This document shows, piece by piece, positions 25,923 through 34,243 of a DNA stretch of 64,000 nucleotides. The stretch comes from Natribaculum luteum (lineage in GTDB: Archaea > Halobacteriota > Halobacteria > Halobacteriales > Natrialbaceae). The DNA lies in assembly GCF_023008545.1 (NCBI RefSeq), contig NZ_CP095397.1, forward strand, positions 2,046,001 to 2,110,000, given 5' to 3'. A program made the translations under genes and the position numbers. The first letter of the stretch is position 1. Every line of letters begins with the position of its first letter. The notes beneath the pieces were generated by a model. It worked only from the letters and a program-made list of their open reading frames with translations, ran no database searches and was not told the origin of the DNA.

Positions 25923-26816
25923 ATGATCGACGAGTTGCTCGGCCGCGCTTCGCTCAAGGAGCGAATCGACGACCTCGAAGACGAGAACGAGCGACTGCGT
26001 CGCCGACTCGAGGCCGAATCAGACCGCCGAGCCGAGGCCGTCACCGCCCGACAGACGGCCGAGGAACGACAGAATCGCTTAGAAGACCGTATTGCACAGC
26101 TCGAGGGCGAACTCGAGCGACTCGAGGGGGCCGACTCGTCACTCGAGGTCCGCCGCCGGGAACGGCTTCGTGGCGACCGCCTCTCGGAGCTACTCGATCG
26201 GCTCGAATCCGTCCGCACGGGCTCCGAGGGGGCGCTGACGGCGACGGTCGCGGAGACGGTTCCCGATCCTGTCGCCGACGTCCTGGGCGAGCGATCCGCG
26301 CTCGTCGACGAGGCCGCGCCGTGTCTCGTCTGCGTCGACGACGCGGCCCTCGTCTCGGTCACACTCGACCCGCCGCTCGCACCGTCGGTCGACCCGACCT
26401 GGAGTGACCGGTTCGAACTCGAGCGGGAGTGGTTCGTTCCGTCGGGTCGGTACGCCCTCGCGCTCGTGCGCGCCGACCTGTTCGCGCTCGGGGTCTACGA
26501 GGCCGACGAGCGCGTCGACTACCGTGGCTTCGAGAGCGACGTGAAAGGAGCCCACTCCAAGGGCGGTTTCTCGCAGGCGCGCTTCGAGCGCATCCGCGAC
26601 GATCAGATCGATTCGCACGTCGCGCGCGCTCGAGAAACGATCGAAACCTACGAGGACGATCCGCTCTACCTCGTCGGCCAGCGCGGCGTCGTCGACGCCG
26701 TCGCCGACGACGTGACGGCTGACGCGACTGCCGCCGTCGACGCGACCGGCGATCCGGAGTCCGCACTCGAGGACGCGTTTCGGTCGTTCTGGACGACGGA
26801 CCTGCGGGTCGTCTGA
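25923..26816 (+). CDS. Vms1/Ankzf1-like (VLRF1) peptidyl-tRNA hydrolase/release factor
   Basis: A 297-aa protein. An N-terminal coiled coil (about 5-75) is followed by an eRF1-like fold; the signature H211-SKGGFSQARFER (211-223) corresponds to the Vms1 catalytic loop, with Q218 in the position of the glutamine that releases nascent chains from stalled ribosomes. Family knowledge: yeast Vms1 cleaves peptidyl-tRNA on 60S subunits; archaeal members are presumed to do the same. The TGA stop at 26814-26816 is the first triplet of a palindromic element. Upstream partner: DUF5802. Confidence 0.85.
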   Translation: MIDELLGRASLKERIDDLEDENERLRRRLEAESDRRAEAVTARQTAEERQNRLEDRIAQLEGELERLEGADSSLEVRRRERLRGDRLSELLDRLESVRTGSEGALTATVAETVPDPVADVLGERSALVDEAAPCLVCVDDAALVSVTLDPPLAPSVDPTWSDRFELEREWFVPSGRYALALVRADLFALGVYEADERVDYRGFESDVKGAHSKGGFSQARFERIRDDQIDSHVARARETIETYEDDPLYLVGQRGVVDAVADDVTADATAAVDATGDPESALEDAFRSFWTTDLRVV

Positions 26817-26899
26817 TAATGCCTGCTGTAACTGTTTCCCGGAGCAACCGCCGGGACGCTCGCGGTTGCTCCGGGAATGACTTACAGCAGACGTTATAA
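26814..26899. repeat. Stop-anchored palindromic element (copy 3)
   Basis: 86 bp, beginning TGATAATGCCTGCTGTAA (TGA is the stop of the Vms1-like gene) and ending TTACAGCAGACGTTATAA. Inner arms CCCGGAGCAACCGC / GCGGTTGCTCCGGG pair over 14 bp without mismatch; outer arms over about 16 bp with two mismatches. It is the best-preserved copy and separates two genes on the same strand, upstream of the dgcN promoter. Subtype TGATAA. Confidence 0.88.
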
Positions 26900-26936
26900 C
26901 GACGCACGGACACCTCTCGAGGCGATCCGTTGAGGG

Positions 26937-26944
26937 TTAAGTAC
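26937..26944 (+). promoter_or_regulatory. TATA box of the dgcN-dgcA operon
   Basis: TTAAGTAC lies 22-29 nt before the ATG at 26966, the spacing of a leaderless haloarchaeal promoter. It is outside the palindromic element. Confidence 0.5.
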
Positions 26945-26965
26945 TGGCTGTGTTATGATCACCGT

Positions 26966-27979
26966 ATGCGCGTTGCAATTCTCGCCCACGAGAAGTTCCC
27001 GGACCGAGCGAAGACCGCCCTCGGCGTGCTCCGGTACGCCGACTACGACGTCGTCGCCGTCCTCGACCGCGACAACCACGGGACGCGGGTAAACGACTTC
27101 GTCTCCGACGTCCAGGACGCCCCCGTGGTAGCCAGCATGGACGACGTCGACGAGTCCGTCGACGCCCTGCTGATCGGGATCGCGCCGATCGGCGGCGGCT
27201 TCGACGACAGCTGGCGACCGGACGTCCGGACCGCCCTCGAGCGCGGCTGTGACGTCATCTCCGGTCTGCACTACTTCCTGGCCGACGACGAGGAGTTCGC
27301 CGCCCTCGCCGACGAAAACGACTGCGACCTCTGGGACGTTCGCAGTCCGCCCGAGGACCTGACGGTGAGCCAGGGCGTCGCAGGCGAGGTCGACGCCGAG
27401 GTGATCCTCACCGTCGGGACGGACTGTTCGGTCGGCAAGATGACCGTCTCGATGGAACTCGCCCGCGACGCCCGCGAGGCCGGCTACGACGCGGCCGTGA
27501 TCCCGACGGGCCAGACAGGCATCATGATCGAGGGCTGGGGCAACCCGATCGACCGCGTCGTCAGCGACTTCACCGCGGGGGCGGTCGAGGAGATGATCAC
27601 AGAGAAGGGTGACGACCACGACTACCTCTTCGTCGAGGGACAGGGCAGCATCGTCCATCCCGCCTACTCCGCCGTGACCTGTGGCATCTTCCACGGAGCG
27701 ATGCCGGACAAACTGGTGCTCTGTCACGACGCCGGGCGGGAGGCGATCCACGGCTACGAGTCGTTCGCACTGCCGTCGATTCCGACCTACGTCGACCTCT
27801 ACGAGCAACTGGCCGAACCCGTCAACCCCGCCCGGGTCTTCGCCGGGGCACTCAACACGCAGGGGCTCTCCGACGACGAGGCTCGCCGCGCCCTCGAGGA
27901 GTACGAGTCCCAGCTCGGCGCGCCGGCCACCGACGTCATCCGCTTCGGCACCGACGAGGTGCTCGACGCGCTCCTATGA
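26966..27979 (+). CDS. dgcN: DgcN-type N-acetyltransferase (DUF1611, P-loop)
   Basis: A 337-aa protein with an N-terminal Rossmann-like part (1-135) and a P-loop domain beginning at GTDCSVGKMT (151-160), both diagnostic of DUF1611. In marine bacteria the DUF1611 protein DgcN acetylates D-glutamate and works with the epimerase DgcA to feed D-Glu into L-Glu. Here the next gene, overlapping by ATGA, is the matching enolase-family epimerase, so the same pathway is likely. ATG at 26966 is chosen over an upstream codon because the conserved MRVAILAHEKF starts there and a TATA box fits. Confidence 0.85.
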   Translation: MRVAILAHEKFPDRAKTALGVLRYADYDVVAVLDRDNHGTRVNDFVSDVQDAPVVASMDDVDESVDALLIGIAPIGGGFDDSWRPDVRTALERGCDVISGLHYFLADDEEFAALADENDCDLWDVRSPPEDLTVSQGVAGEVDAEVILTVGTDCSVGKMTVSMELARDAREAGYDAAVIPTGQTGIMIEGWGNPIDRVVSDFTAGAVEEMITEKGDDHDYLFVEGQGSIVHPAYSAVTCGIFHGAMPDKLVLCHDAGREAIHGYESFALPSIPTYVDLYEQLAEPVNPARVFAGALNTQGLSDDEARRALEEYESQLGAPATDVIRFGTDEVLDALL

Positions 27980-29016
27980 GCCTCGAGACGTCGTTCGAGC
28001 GGGTCGAGTTACCACTCGAGTACCCCTTTACCATCGCCCGCGGGACCCAGACCCACGCGGAGAACGTGCTCGTCAGGATCGAAGACGAGGATGGCACCGT
28101 CGGCGTCGGCGGTGGGGCCCCCTCAGCACACTACGGCGAGACGGCCGCGACGGTCGAGGCTGTCTTGCCCGACCTCCTCGAGGTCGTCGAGGACGTGGGC
28201 GACCCCCACGAACTCGGCCGGATCGAACGCCGGATGCGCGAGACGATCGAGCGCAACCCCGCAGCCAGGTGTGCGGTGAGCATCGCCCTCCACGACCTCG
28301 TCGCGAAGCGACTCGACGTCCCGCTCTACCGCTACTGGGGGCTCGACCCGACCGAGACCGTCGAATCGTCGTACACGATCGGGATCGACGACACGGAGAC
28401 GATGCGCGAGAAGACCGAAACGGCCGTCGAGCGCGGGTACGGCACGCTGAAGGTCAAACTCGGCACCGATCGTGACGAGGAGATCGTCCGGACGATCCGC
28501 GAGGCGGCTCCCGACGTCCGAATCCGCGTCGACGCCAACGAGGCGTGGTCGCCCCGCGAGGCGGTGACGAAGATCGAAACTCTCGCCGAGTACGACCTCG
28601 AGTTCGTCGAACAACCAGTCGCCGCCGAAGATCCCGAGGGATTGCGCTACGTCTACGAGCGCTCGCCGCTGCCGATCGCCGCCGACGAGTCCTGTATAAC
28701 CCTCGAGGACGTCCCCCGGATCGCCGACCGCTGTGACGTCGCGAACCTCAAACTGATGAAGTGCGGCGGTCTCCGCGAGGCCGTGCGAATAATCCACGCC
28801 GCGCGGGCGCACGGACTCGAGATGATGTGTGGCTGTATGATCGAGTCGAACGCCTCGATCGCGCCGGCCTGTCACCTCGCGCCGCTGCTCGACTACGTCG
28901 ACCTCGACGGGGCGCTCCTCCTCGCCGACGACGAGTACGACGGCGTCCCGATGCCGGGCGGGCGGCCGGACCTCGAGTCGCTCGACCGGCCCGGAACCGG
29001 TGTGTCGTCACGGTAG
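27976..29016 (+). CDS. dgcA: Enolase-superfamily dipeptide/N-acetyl-Glu epimerase (DgcA-like)
   Basis: A 346-aa muconate-lactonizing subgroup enzyme. Catalytic K159xK161 (LKVKLG), metal ligands D186 (VDANEAW), E212 (VEQP) and D237 (ADES), and the second base K262 (KLMKCGG) are all in place. Such enzymes epimerise L-Ala-D/L-Glu or N-acetyl-glutamate; pairing with dgcN favours N-acetyl-D-Glu racemisation. Start fixed by the ATGA overlap with dgcN. The gene ends 15 nt before an 86-bp palindrome. Confidence 0.88.
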   Translation: MSLETSFERVELPLEYPFTIARGTQTHAENVLVRIEDEDGTVGVGGGAPSAHYGETAATVEAVLPDLLEVVEDVGDPHELGRIERRMRETIERNPAARCAVSIALHDLVAKRLDVPLYRYWGLDPTETVESSYTIGIDDTETMREKTETAVERGYGTLKVKLGTDRDEEIVRTIREAAPDVRIRVDANEAWSPREAVTKIETLAEYDLEFVEQPVAAEDPEGLRYVYERSPLPIAADESCITLEDVPRIADRCDVANLKLMKCGGLREAVRIIHAARAHGLEMMCGCMIESNASIAPACHLAPLLDYVDLDGALLLADDEYDGVPMPGGRPDLESLDRPGTGVSSR

Positions 29017-29031
29017 CACCTCGCCCATCGC

Positions 29032-29117
29032 TGATAACGATGGCTGTGAGTCTGTCCCGCCGCAACCGCGAACCATCTCGCGGTTGCGTCGGCAACCAGT
29101 CACAGCCACCATTATCA
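29032..29117. repeat. Stop-anchored palindromic element (copy 4)
   Basis: 86 bp with TGATAA at both ends. Read from the right, TGATAATGGTGGCTGTGA starts at the stop codon of the convergent kinase gene; the left end TGATAACGATGGCTGTGA lies 16 nt after the dgcA stop. Inner arms contain CGCAACCGCG / CGCGGTTGCG. It sits exactly between convergent genes. Closely related to copy 2. Confidence 0.88.
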
Positions 29118-29570
29118 CTCCTCGCGCCACCGACAGATCGCCTCGAGCACCCGCTCGACGGCCTCGTCGGCGGCCAGCTCGTCGGTGTCGATCGTGAGAT
29201 TCGCGTCCGGGTCGTCGAACTCACGGTAGATCACGTGGACACCTTTCTCGTCGATCGGGTCCTCGCGCGTTCGATTTCGCTCGAGGCAGGTCTCGAGACT
29301 CGCCGTCACGTGGACGAACCGGACGTCCTCGAGCGTACGAAACTGCACCTGCCACTCGCGCTTGTAGAACGTTCCGTCGACGAGTCCGATCGCGGCCGTC
29401 GGCCAGCCTGTGGCCCGCTCGTACAGCCGCTCGTACGTTCGACTCGAGAACTCGTCGGAGTGGACGATTCGAACCGGTCGGGACCGCGACTCGAGGCGGT
29501 GGTACACGCGGGTGGCGACGGTCGTCTTTCCCGCTCCCGGTGGCCCACAGATGACGACGATCACGGCCAC
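29115..29570 (-). CDS. Small P-loop kinase (AAA_33/adenylylsulfate-kinase-like)
   Basis: A 151-aa nucleoside-monophosphate-kinase fold. Walker A GPPGAGKTT is near residue 8-16, a HSDEF lid/acceptor motif follows (about 38), and VHVTASLETCLERNRTR resembles the Walker-B/LID region of predicted kinases. Substrate unknown. GTG at 29570 (VAVIVVICGPPG) is preferred; a TTG seven codons upstream is also open. Its stop TGA is embedded in the terminal TGATAA of the palindromic element. Confidence 0.75.
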   Translation of the reverse strand: MAVIVVICGPPGAGKTTVATRVYHRLESRSRPVRIVHSDEFSSRTYERLYERATGWPTAAIGLVDGTFYKREWQVQFRTLEDVRFVHVTASLETCLERNRTREDPIDEKGVHVIYREFDDPDANLTIDTDELAADEAVERVLEAICRWREE

Positions 29571-29615
29571 AGGTACGCGTTCGGTCGGCAAACGCGCTCC
29601 GATCGACGCCTCGGA

Positions 29616-30104
29616 TCAGTAGCCGCCGGGAAGCGCGAGCACGAGACTCACCGCCACGAGTGGGACCGCAAACAGCGTCGCGTACCAGGCGCTCCCGACG
29701 ACGAGCAGCGCCCACGTCGACCAGCCGTAGCCGGTCGGGTCCCAGTCGAATCCGACTCGAGGGAGACCGAGAATGCAGACGACGGGGAGTCCGACGACGT
29801 ACAGCACCGACACGAACAGGGTGACGGTGAGAAAGGCGTTGCTCCAGGCGACGACAGCCGGATCGACGAACGCGAGTACCGCAAGGAACCCGGCGACGTA
29901 CGGAACTGACACTCCGATCGCGACGGCGACGTACGTCGGCGAGAGCCTTCCGGTCGGTGGAAGCGTCGCAAAGAGCGATCGAATACGGTTCACGGCCAGA
30001 AACGGTGCCCACAACACGGTTGCGACGACGCCCGGCACGAGCACCGCGACGACGAGCGCGATCCAGCCGACGGCTCGAGTCCCGGCCGACTGCACGAGAG
30101 TCAT
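29616..30104 (-). CDS. Four-helix membrane protein of unknown function
   Basis: A 162-aa hydrophobic protein with about four transmembrane helices and a conserved-looking LPRVGFDWDPTGYGWSTWAL loop between the third and fourth. I do not recognise the family. ATG at 30104 (MTLVQSAG) is preferred over one three codons earlier. It is followed, same strand, by the kinase gene (45-nt gap). Nothing indicates a specific role. Confidence 0.65.
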   Translation of the reverse strand: MTLVQSAGTRAVGWIALVVAVLVPGVVATVLWAPFLAVNRIRSLFATLPPTGRLSPTYVAVAIGVSVPYVAGFLAVLAFVDPAVVAWSNAFLTVTLFVSVLYVVGLPVVCILGLPRVGFDWDPTGYGWSTWALLVVGSAWYATLFAVPLVAVSLVLALPGGY

Positions 30105-30190
30105 ACGCGACAATTCGTCAACAGTAGCAAGTGTCTTCTGTCGTTCGGTTCAGTCTCAGCTGCCGAGTCCGCGAACGCGTGCCGAGGCCG

Positions 30191-31222
30191 TCACTCCCAG
30201 TCGATCTCCTCGCCGCGACTCGACTCTCGGAGGATGAACGGACCGATCGCGAGCGTTCGCTTTGCGATCGTCGCGATTCGCAGGACGAACGCGATCAGGA
30301 TCAGGAAGGGCGTGGCCGCGATCGTTACGGCCAGTGCGACGATCCACACCAGCACGTCGATCCCCAGCAGCGTGCCGGAAGCCACGGTCGTGTCGAAAAA
30401 GAGGATCATCGACGTCGTGACGACGAGCGCCGGGACGGCGACGTACATCATCGCCCGCGAGAGGTTGATCAGCTCCCACTGAAAGTACAGCGTCTTGAAG
30501 TGCTCTCGAGCGAGACCGAAAAGCTCGAGCGCGTCGACGAGTTCGTCGTAGGCTTCACGCGCCTCGTCGGTAACGGAGTCGGCGTGAGCGTTCACGATCC
30601 GTCGCGCTCGAAAGATCTTCCAGGAGTAGTTGTAGTCGAGTGCCGACTTGACGACGGTGTAGGTACCGAACTGGGCGTCCTCGAGGTCCGCACAGATCGT
30701 GTCGGCGTGTGTCGTCAGGTTGTCGACGAAGTCGTCGACCTGTTCCCGAAACTCCTCGTCGCGACTGTCGGCGACAGCGTCGCGAAAGTCGGTAGCGCGG
30801 TCTCCGGTGGCGGCGACGATCGCCTGCAGGAACGACGCCGGTTCCGGCGGGCTGATCGGCGCGTCGATCACGTCTTCGGCGTCCGACCGGAACTCCATCG
30901 AACCCGAAAATCGCTCGCGCTGATCCGAGACGGCCCCGAGTTCCTGTGAGAGCACCAGCTGATTGATCGTCACGACCAGCGTCACGCCGGTGATGAGCGC
31001 CGTCGTGAGCGCCTGGAAGAGCGTTTCGACGGGGTCCTGGCTGTTCATGAGGCTGCGAAGCGACACCGGACTGAATCCGCCGACGAGCACTACTCCCGCG
31101 AAGACGAACGCCATCAACACGGCTGCGACGACCCAGCGGTTCGCGTTCAACAACAGCCACAGCTTCCACGTCGCGTCTTCGCTCCGCTCGGCCATCGTAT
31201 CGCTCGGCTGTGAGCCGCCCAT
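30191..31222 (-). CDS. Haloarchaeal membrane protein, function unknown
   Basis: A 343-aa protein with two N-terminal membrane helices (about 30-50 and 70-90), a large charged helical cytoplasmic middle (about 95-255) and two C-terminal helices (about 258-280 and 290-315). The layout with a big soluble insert suggests a sensor or membrane scaffold; no catalytic motif is seen. The start at 31222 or an internal ATG at residue 10 (MAERSEDATWK) are both possible. Codon use is ordinary for the window. Confidence 0.68.
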   Translation of the reverse strand: MGGSQPSDTMAERSEDATWKLWLLLNANRWVVAAVLMAFVFAGVVLVGGFSPVSLRSLMNSQDPVETLFQALTTALITGVTLVVTINQLVLSQELGAVSDQRERFSGSMEFRSDAEDVIDAPISPPEPASFLQAIVAATGDRATDFRDAVADSRDEEFREQVDDFVDNLTTHADTICADLEDAQFGTYTVVKSALDYNYSWKIFRARRIVNAHADSVTDEAREAYDELVDALELFGLAREHFKTLYFQWELINLSRAMMYVAVPALVVTTSMILFFDTTVASGTLLGIDVLVWIVALAVTIAATPFLILIAFVLRIATIAKRTLAIGPFILRESSRGEEIDWE

Positions 31223-31287
31223 CGCGTCGAACCGGTACCACGACGACGATCAAATAGCTACGCCCGGCTCTTGCCCCGCTGTCCGCG

Positions 31288-31653
31288 TTAGGACTCCCGT
31301 AACTCGTCGACGACGTCCTCGAGCGGTGACTGGTCGTCGACGGCCTCGAGGATCGATTCAGTCTCGATGGCCAGCGAATAGTACGGCCGTCCCTTTCCGG
31401 TCGGCGACGTCGTATCGGGCGTCTCCTCGGCGACGAGGTCGTTCGCCTCGAGCTGGTACAGCGAGCGCATGACGTCCGCCTCGGAGACGCTCCCGACGAC
31501 GCCGTCACCGTCGCTCGGCAACTGTGTACAGCACGTCTTGCGCAGTTCGTGGGGCTGGGCGGGCGTTCGACCACGGTGGTTCAACTCGACGAGTCCGAGG
31601 AGAACGAGCTGTTCGGTCAGCGACGCCGACTCGAGCGTGGAACTCTCGTCCAT
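31288..31653 (-). CDS. Predicted winged-helix regulator
   Basis: A 121-aa protein. Helical N-terminal half (LTEQLVLLGLVELN), a SVSEADVMRSLYQLEANDLVAEE helix-turn-helix-like unit (about 55-78) and a beta-wing (KGRPYYSLAIE) suggest a PadR/ArsR-like winged helix. Two adjacent cysteines (CCTQL, about 41) could be redox- or metal-sensing. No family name is recognised with confidence. It lies upstream of the membrane-protein gene on the same strand and could control it. Confidence 0.65.
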   Translation of the reverse strand: MDESSTLESASLTEQLVLLGLVELNHRGRTPAQPHELRKTCCTQLPSDGDGVVGSVSEADVMRSLYQLEANDLVAEETPDTTSPTGKGRPYYSLAIETESILEAVDDQSPLEDVVDELRES

Positions 31654-31746
31654 AGATGATTATTCGTGAACGAATGCAATAGCTGTTCTCCCGACTGCTC
31701 GAATCGGCGCTCGCGCCTCGAGAAAACGTCACGTCAGAACGTCGGT

Positions 31747-31797
31747 CGTACCCGGCTCCCGGTGCAACCGCAGAACGTTGCGGTCGTGCCGGGTACG
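31747..31797. repeat. Long hairpin, possibly related to the palindromic element
   Basis: A 51-bp inverted repeat between the regulator and pspA. Outer arms CGTACCCGGC / GCCGGGTACG pair perfectly over 10 bp; inner CAACCGCA / TGCGGT resembles the CAACCGC / GCGGTTG core of the stop-anchored elements, but TGATAA/TGATAC ends are missing. It may be a truncated or independent derivative. Located downstream of pspA. Confidence 0.55.
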
Positions 31798-31813
31798 TCT
31801 GCCAACCGACTAC

Positions 31814-32617
31814 CTAGCCTTCCTCTTCCTGGAGTTCGGTGAGTTCCGACTCGACGTCTTCGTCGACGTCCTCGAGGTCGACCTCCTCGTCCGCCTCGCT
31901 CGCCTCGCTCGCCGGTTCCTCCTCGCCCATCTCGGATTTGAGCGTCTCGAGTTCGGCCTCGACGCCGCTGTCGGTCGACAGCGCCTCGAGTTCGCGGTCG
32001 ATCTGGTCTTTGTCGGAGAGGACGTCCTCGAACGCGCCCGACTCGTGGAGTTCGTCGAGCGCCGCCGACCGGGCCTCCATATCCTGTGTGCGCTCTTCGG
32101 CCCGTTCGATGGCGCGCCCGACGTCCTCGAACTCCTCGCCGGTCGCCGTCATCGCCTCCGAGACAGTCGAACTCGCTTCCGCGGCCTCGTAGCGGGCTTT
32201 CATCGTCTCCTTTTTCGTGCGGAACTCCTCGATGCGCGACTGGAGTTCGTTTTTCTGCTCGATCAGCTGATCTTGCTGATTCTGCAGGTCGGAGATCTGG
32301 CGCTCCAGATCCTCGATCTGGTTCATCTTCGCCTTCTTTTTCTCCAGGGCCTGTCGCGCCAGGTCCTCCCGGTCCTGTTTGACCGCTCTCCGCGCCTGAT
32401 CGTTGTGCTTCTCGACGTTCTCCTCGAGTCGGCGTTTCTGCATCTCGAGGCGCTTTTTCTGCGTGGTGAGGTCGGCGATACCCCGTTTGACCTGCTGGAG
32501 CTGGTCTCGCATCTGCTCGTAGGAGTAGTCGAGCGTTTCGGTCGGGTCCTCGGCTCGATTGAGCAGCGAGTTGATCTTCGACCGGATGACGTACGAAGTC
32601 CGAGAGAGGATGCCCAT
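31814..32617 (-). CDS. pspA: PspA/IM30 family membrane-stress protein
   Basis: A 267-aa almost fully coiled-coil protein (about 20-200) with an amphipathic N-terminus (MGILSRTSYVIRSKINSLLNR) and acidic tail rich in EEE and DVDED. This is the ESCRT-III-like PspA/Vipp1 fold that assembles on stressed membranes. In haloarchaea it responds to salt or membrane stress (family knowledge). ATG at 32617 is chosen; a GTG 25 codons upstream is less likely. Monocistronic. Confidence 0.9.
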   Translation of the reverse strand: MGILSRTSYVIRSKINSLLNRAEDPTETLDYSYEQMRDQLQQVKRGIADLTTQKKRLEMQKRRLEENVEKHNDQARRAVKQDREDLARQALEKKKAKMNQIEDLERQISDLQNQQDQLIEQKNELQSRIEEFRTKKETMKARYEAAEASSTVSEAMTATGEEFEDVGRAIERAEERTQDMEARSAALDELHESGAFEDVLSDKDQIDRELEALSTDSGVEAELETLKSEMGEEEPASEASEADEEVDLEDVDEDVESELTELQEEEG

Positions 32618-32776
32618 AGTATCTACATTTCGCCCGTCAGCCTTAAAAATCTCACTTCGGCAACAGTCCCGGCAGATCGCCTCCAGACCCACGACCGTGA
32701 GCGCACGTGGCCCGTCGACGGCGGGCCTGCCGGCCGGTCGAATCGCACTCGAGTGCGTTCTCGACCGCTACCCGAC

Positions 32777-32785
32777 AATATAAAC
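32777..32785 (+). promoter_or_regulatory. TATA box of the alpha/beta-hydrolase gene
   Basis: AATATAAAC lies 25-33 nt upstream of the ATG at 32810, in the right place for a leaderless transcript. Confidence 0.55.
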
Positions 32786-32809
32786 GTTCCAGCACCGCAA
32801 CGTCGGCCC

Positions 32810-33409
32810 ATGACCGACGTCGTGATTCCCGGCGGCCGAGACGTCCGGGCGACGCTCGACGAGCCCGAACCCGAGACCGATGCAATCGTCGTGGCGTGTC
32901 CGCCCCATCCCCAGCACGGCGGCCACCGCGGCGACCGACGACTCGTCGCCGTCAGCGACGACCTCCTCGAGCGAGGCGTCGCCTGTCTCCGCCTCGATTA
33001 CGGCGAGTGGGACGAGGGGGTCGGCGAGCGAGCGGACGTCCGGAACGCGATCCGCTGGGCGGCCGACAGGTACGACCGGGTCGGCATCTTCGGGTTCAGC
33101 TTCGGAGCCGCCGAGGCGATACTCGCGAGTTCGACCGTCGACCGCGAGGTCCGTGCCGTCTCCGTGCTCGCGCCGCCGGTGGGGCTAGCCCCCGACCTCG
33201 AGGTCGTCCCCGCACTCGCCGACATCGCGTGTCCGGTCCAGATCTGTTACGGCGAACGGGACACGACCGTCGACTGGGAACCCGTCGTCGAATGCGCTGA
33301 CGAACTCGGTCACGACGCCGTCGCGTTCTCCGCGGATCACTTCTTCGTCGGCCAACACGAGACGGTGGCACGAACGATCGGGGCGTTTCTCGAGGCGCAA
33401 GTGGCGTAA
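32810..33409 (+). CDS. Alpha/beta hydrolase (dienelactone-hydrolase-like)
   Basis: A 199-aa hydrolase. The nucleophile elbow G-F-S-F-G (residues about 96-100, FGFSFGAAEA), an acid in CYGERDTTVDW (about 150-160) and a final histidine in SADHFFVG (about 173-180) form the Ser-Asp-His triad. N-terminal PPHPQHGGHRGDRR is typical of the archaeal YcjY/DLH-like group. Substrate unknown. Start fixed by TATA spacing. Convergent with the next gene after a 200-nt gap that holds nothing recognisable. Confidence 0.83.
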   Translation: MTDVVIPGGRDVRATLDEPEPETDAIVVACPPHPQHGGHRGDRRLVAVSDDLLERGVACLRLDYGEWDEGVGERADVRNAIRWAADRYDRVGIFGFSFGAAEAILASSTVDREVRAVSVLAPPVGLAPDLEVVPALADIACPVQICYGERDTTVDWEPVVECADELGHDAVAFSADHFFVGQHETVARTIGAFLEAQVA

Positions 33410-33609
33410 GCCGCAGCGAGCGAGTCGAACGCGGCTTCGAACCGGCGACCGCACGGTGAGCGCTCGAGGAGGCGGAAACGCCGTCGCGCTCGTTTCACTC
33501 GCACCGCCTGTCGTGGTCGATTCGGCACCGCTCGAAAGACGAGTTCGGCGCGACGGCGGCGGGCGCCGCAACGGCGACGGACGGCTCGAATGGCGACTGG
33601 CGGCGCAGC

Positions 33610-34041
33610 CTACGGCTCGTCGTCCATCGGTATTTTACCCTGGGGTTCGTCCTCCTTGGAAACCTTTCCCTCGGCTGCTGGCTCTGCAGGCTCTTCGTCC
33701 TGCACTTCGACGATTTTGGCCTGCTCGAGGTACTCTATGCCGCCGCCCATGCGGAACTGGATCGTCTTCCCGGGGAGGTTGGGGTCGTCTTCGTCGGTCG
33801 GTTGCTTGGGAACGGAGACGGCGGTGACTCCCCTGATCGTGACGTCGCGGCGCTGGATCGGATCGCCGTCGTGTTCGATCGTTTCCCACGTGACGACGTC
33901 GAACCGATCGATGTTCTCGCCGAAGTACTCCTCGGAGTCTTTGTCGAGCGTGTCCTCGGTCTGTGACTCGCCGGTCGTTCTGTTGTCGTCGAACTGGACT
34001 TCCTCGTGTTTGTACTGCTGGAGATGTACGAGCATACTCAT
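33610..34041 (-). CDS. Uncharacterised acidic haloarchaeal protein
   Basis: A 143-aa protein, strongly acidic in both termini, with a beta-rich centre (RFDVVTWETIEHDGDPIQRRDVTIRGVTAVSVP and FRMGGGIEYLE). No known family is recognised and no membrane segment or catalytic motif is seen. Start at 34041 fits a CTTTAGTC box about 25 nt upstream; ATG two codons later is equally good. Divergent from pyrG. Confidence 0.6.
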   Translation of the reverse strand: MSMLVHLQQYKHEEVQFDDNRTTGESQTEDTLDKDSEEYFGENIDRFDVVTWETIEHDGDPIQRRDVTIRGVTAVSVPKQPTDEDDPNLPGKTIQFRMGGGIEYLEQAKIVEVQDEEPAEPAAEGKVSKEDEPQGKIPMDDEP

Positions 34042-34243
34042 CTACGCCGACGCCGGCGATCGACTAAAGTACGCATCCGGATAGTGCAAGATGGCGCCCC
34101 GTCCAGTGATCGGGGCGAAATACACGCCCGTTACTCGACTGTGCGACGGGAAGGCGGTTGTGCTCGAGACCCACGAGTGTCACGACCTGTCGAAGCCGGG
34201 CGCTTCCCGAAATCGTTTTCAATCGCTCCCGCGGACACTCGGT

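Noticed and set aside
33185-33827. Open frames on both strands around the alpha/beta hydrolase end
   Set aside because: They overlap confident genes antisense and are Arg/Pro/Ser-rich with no conserved pattern.
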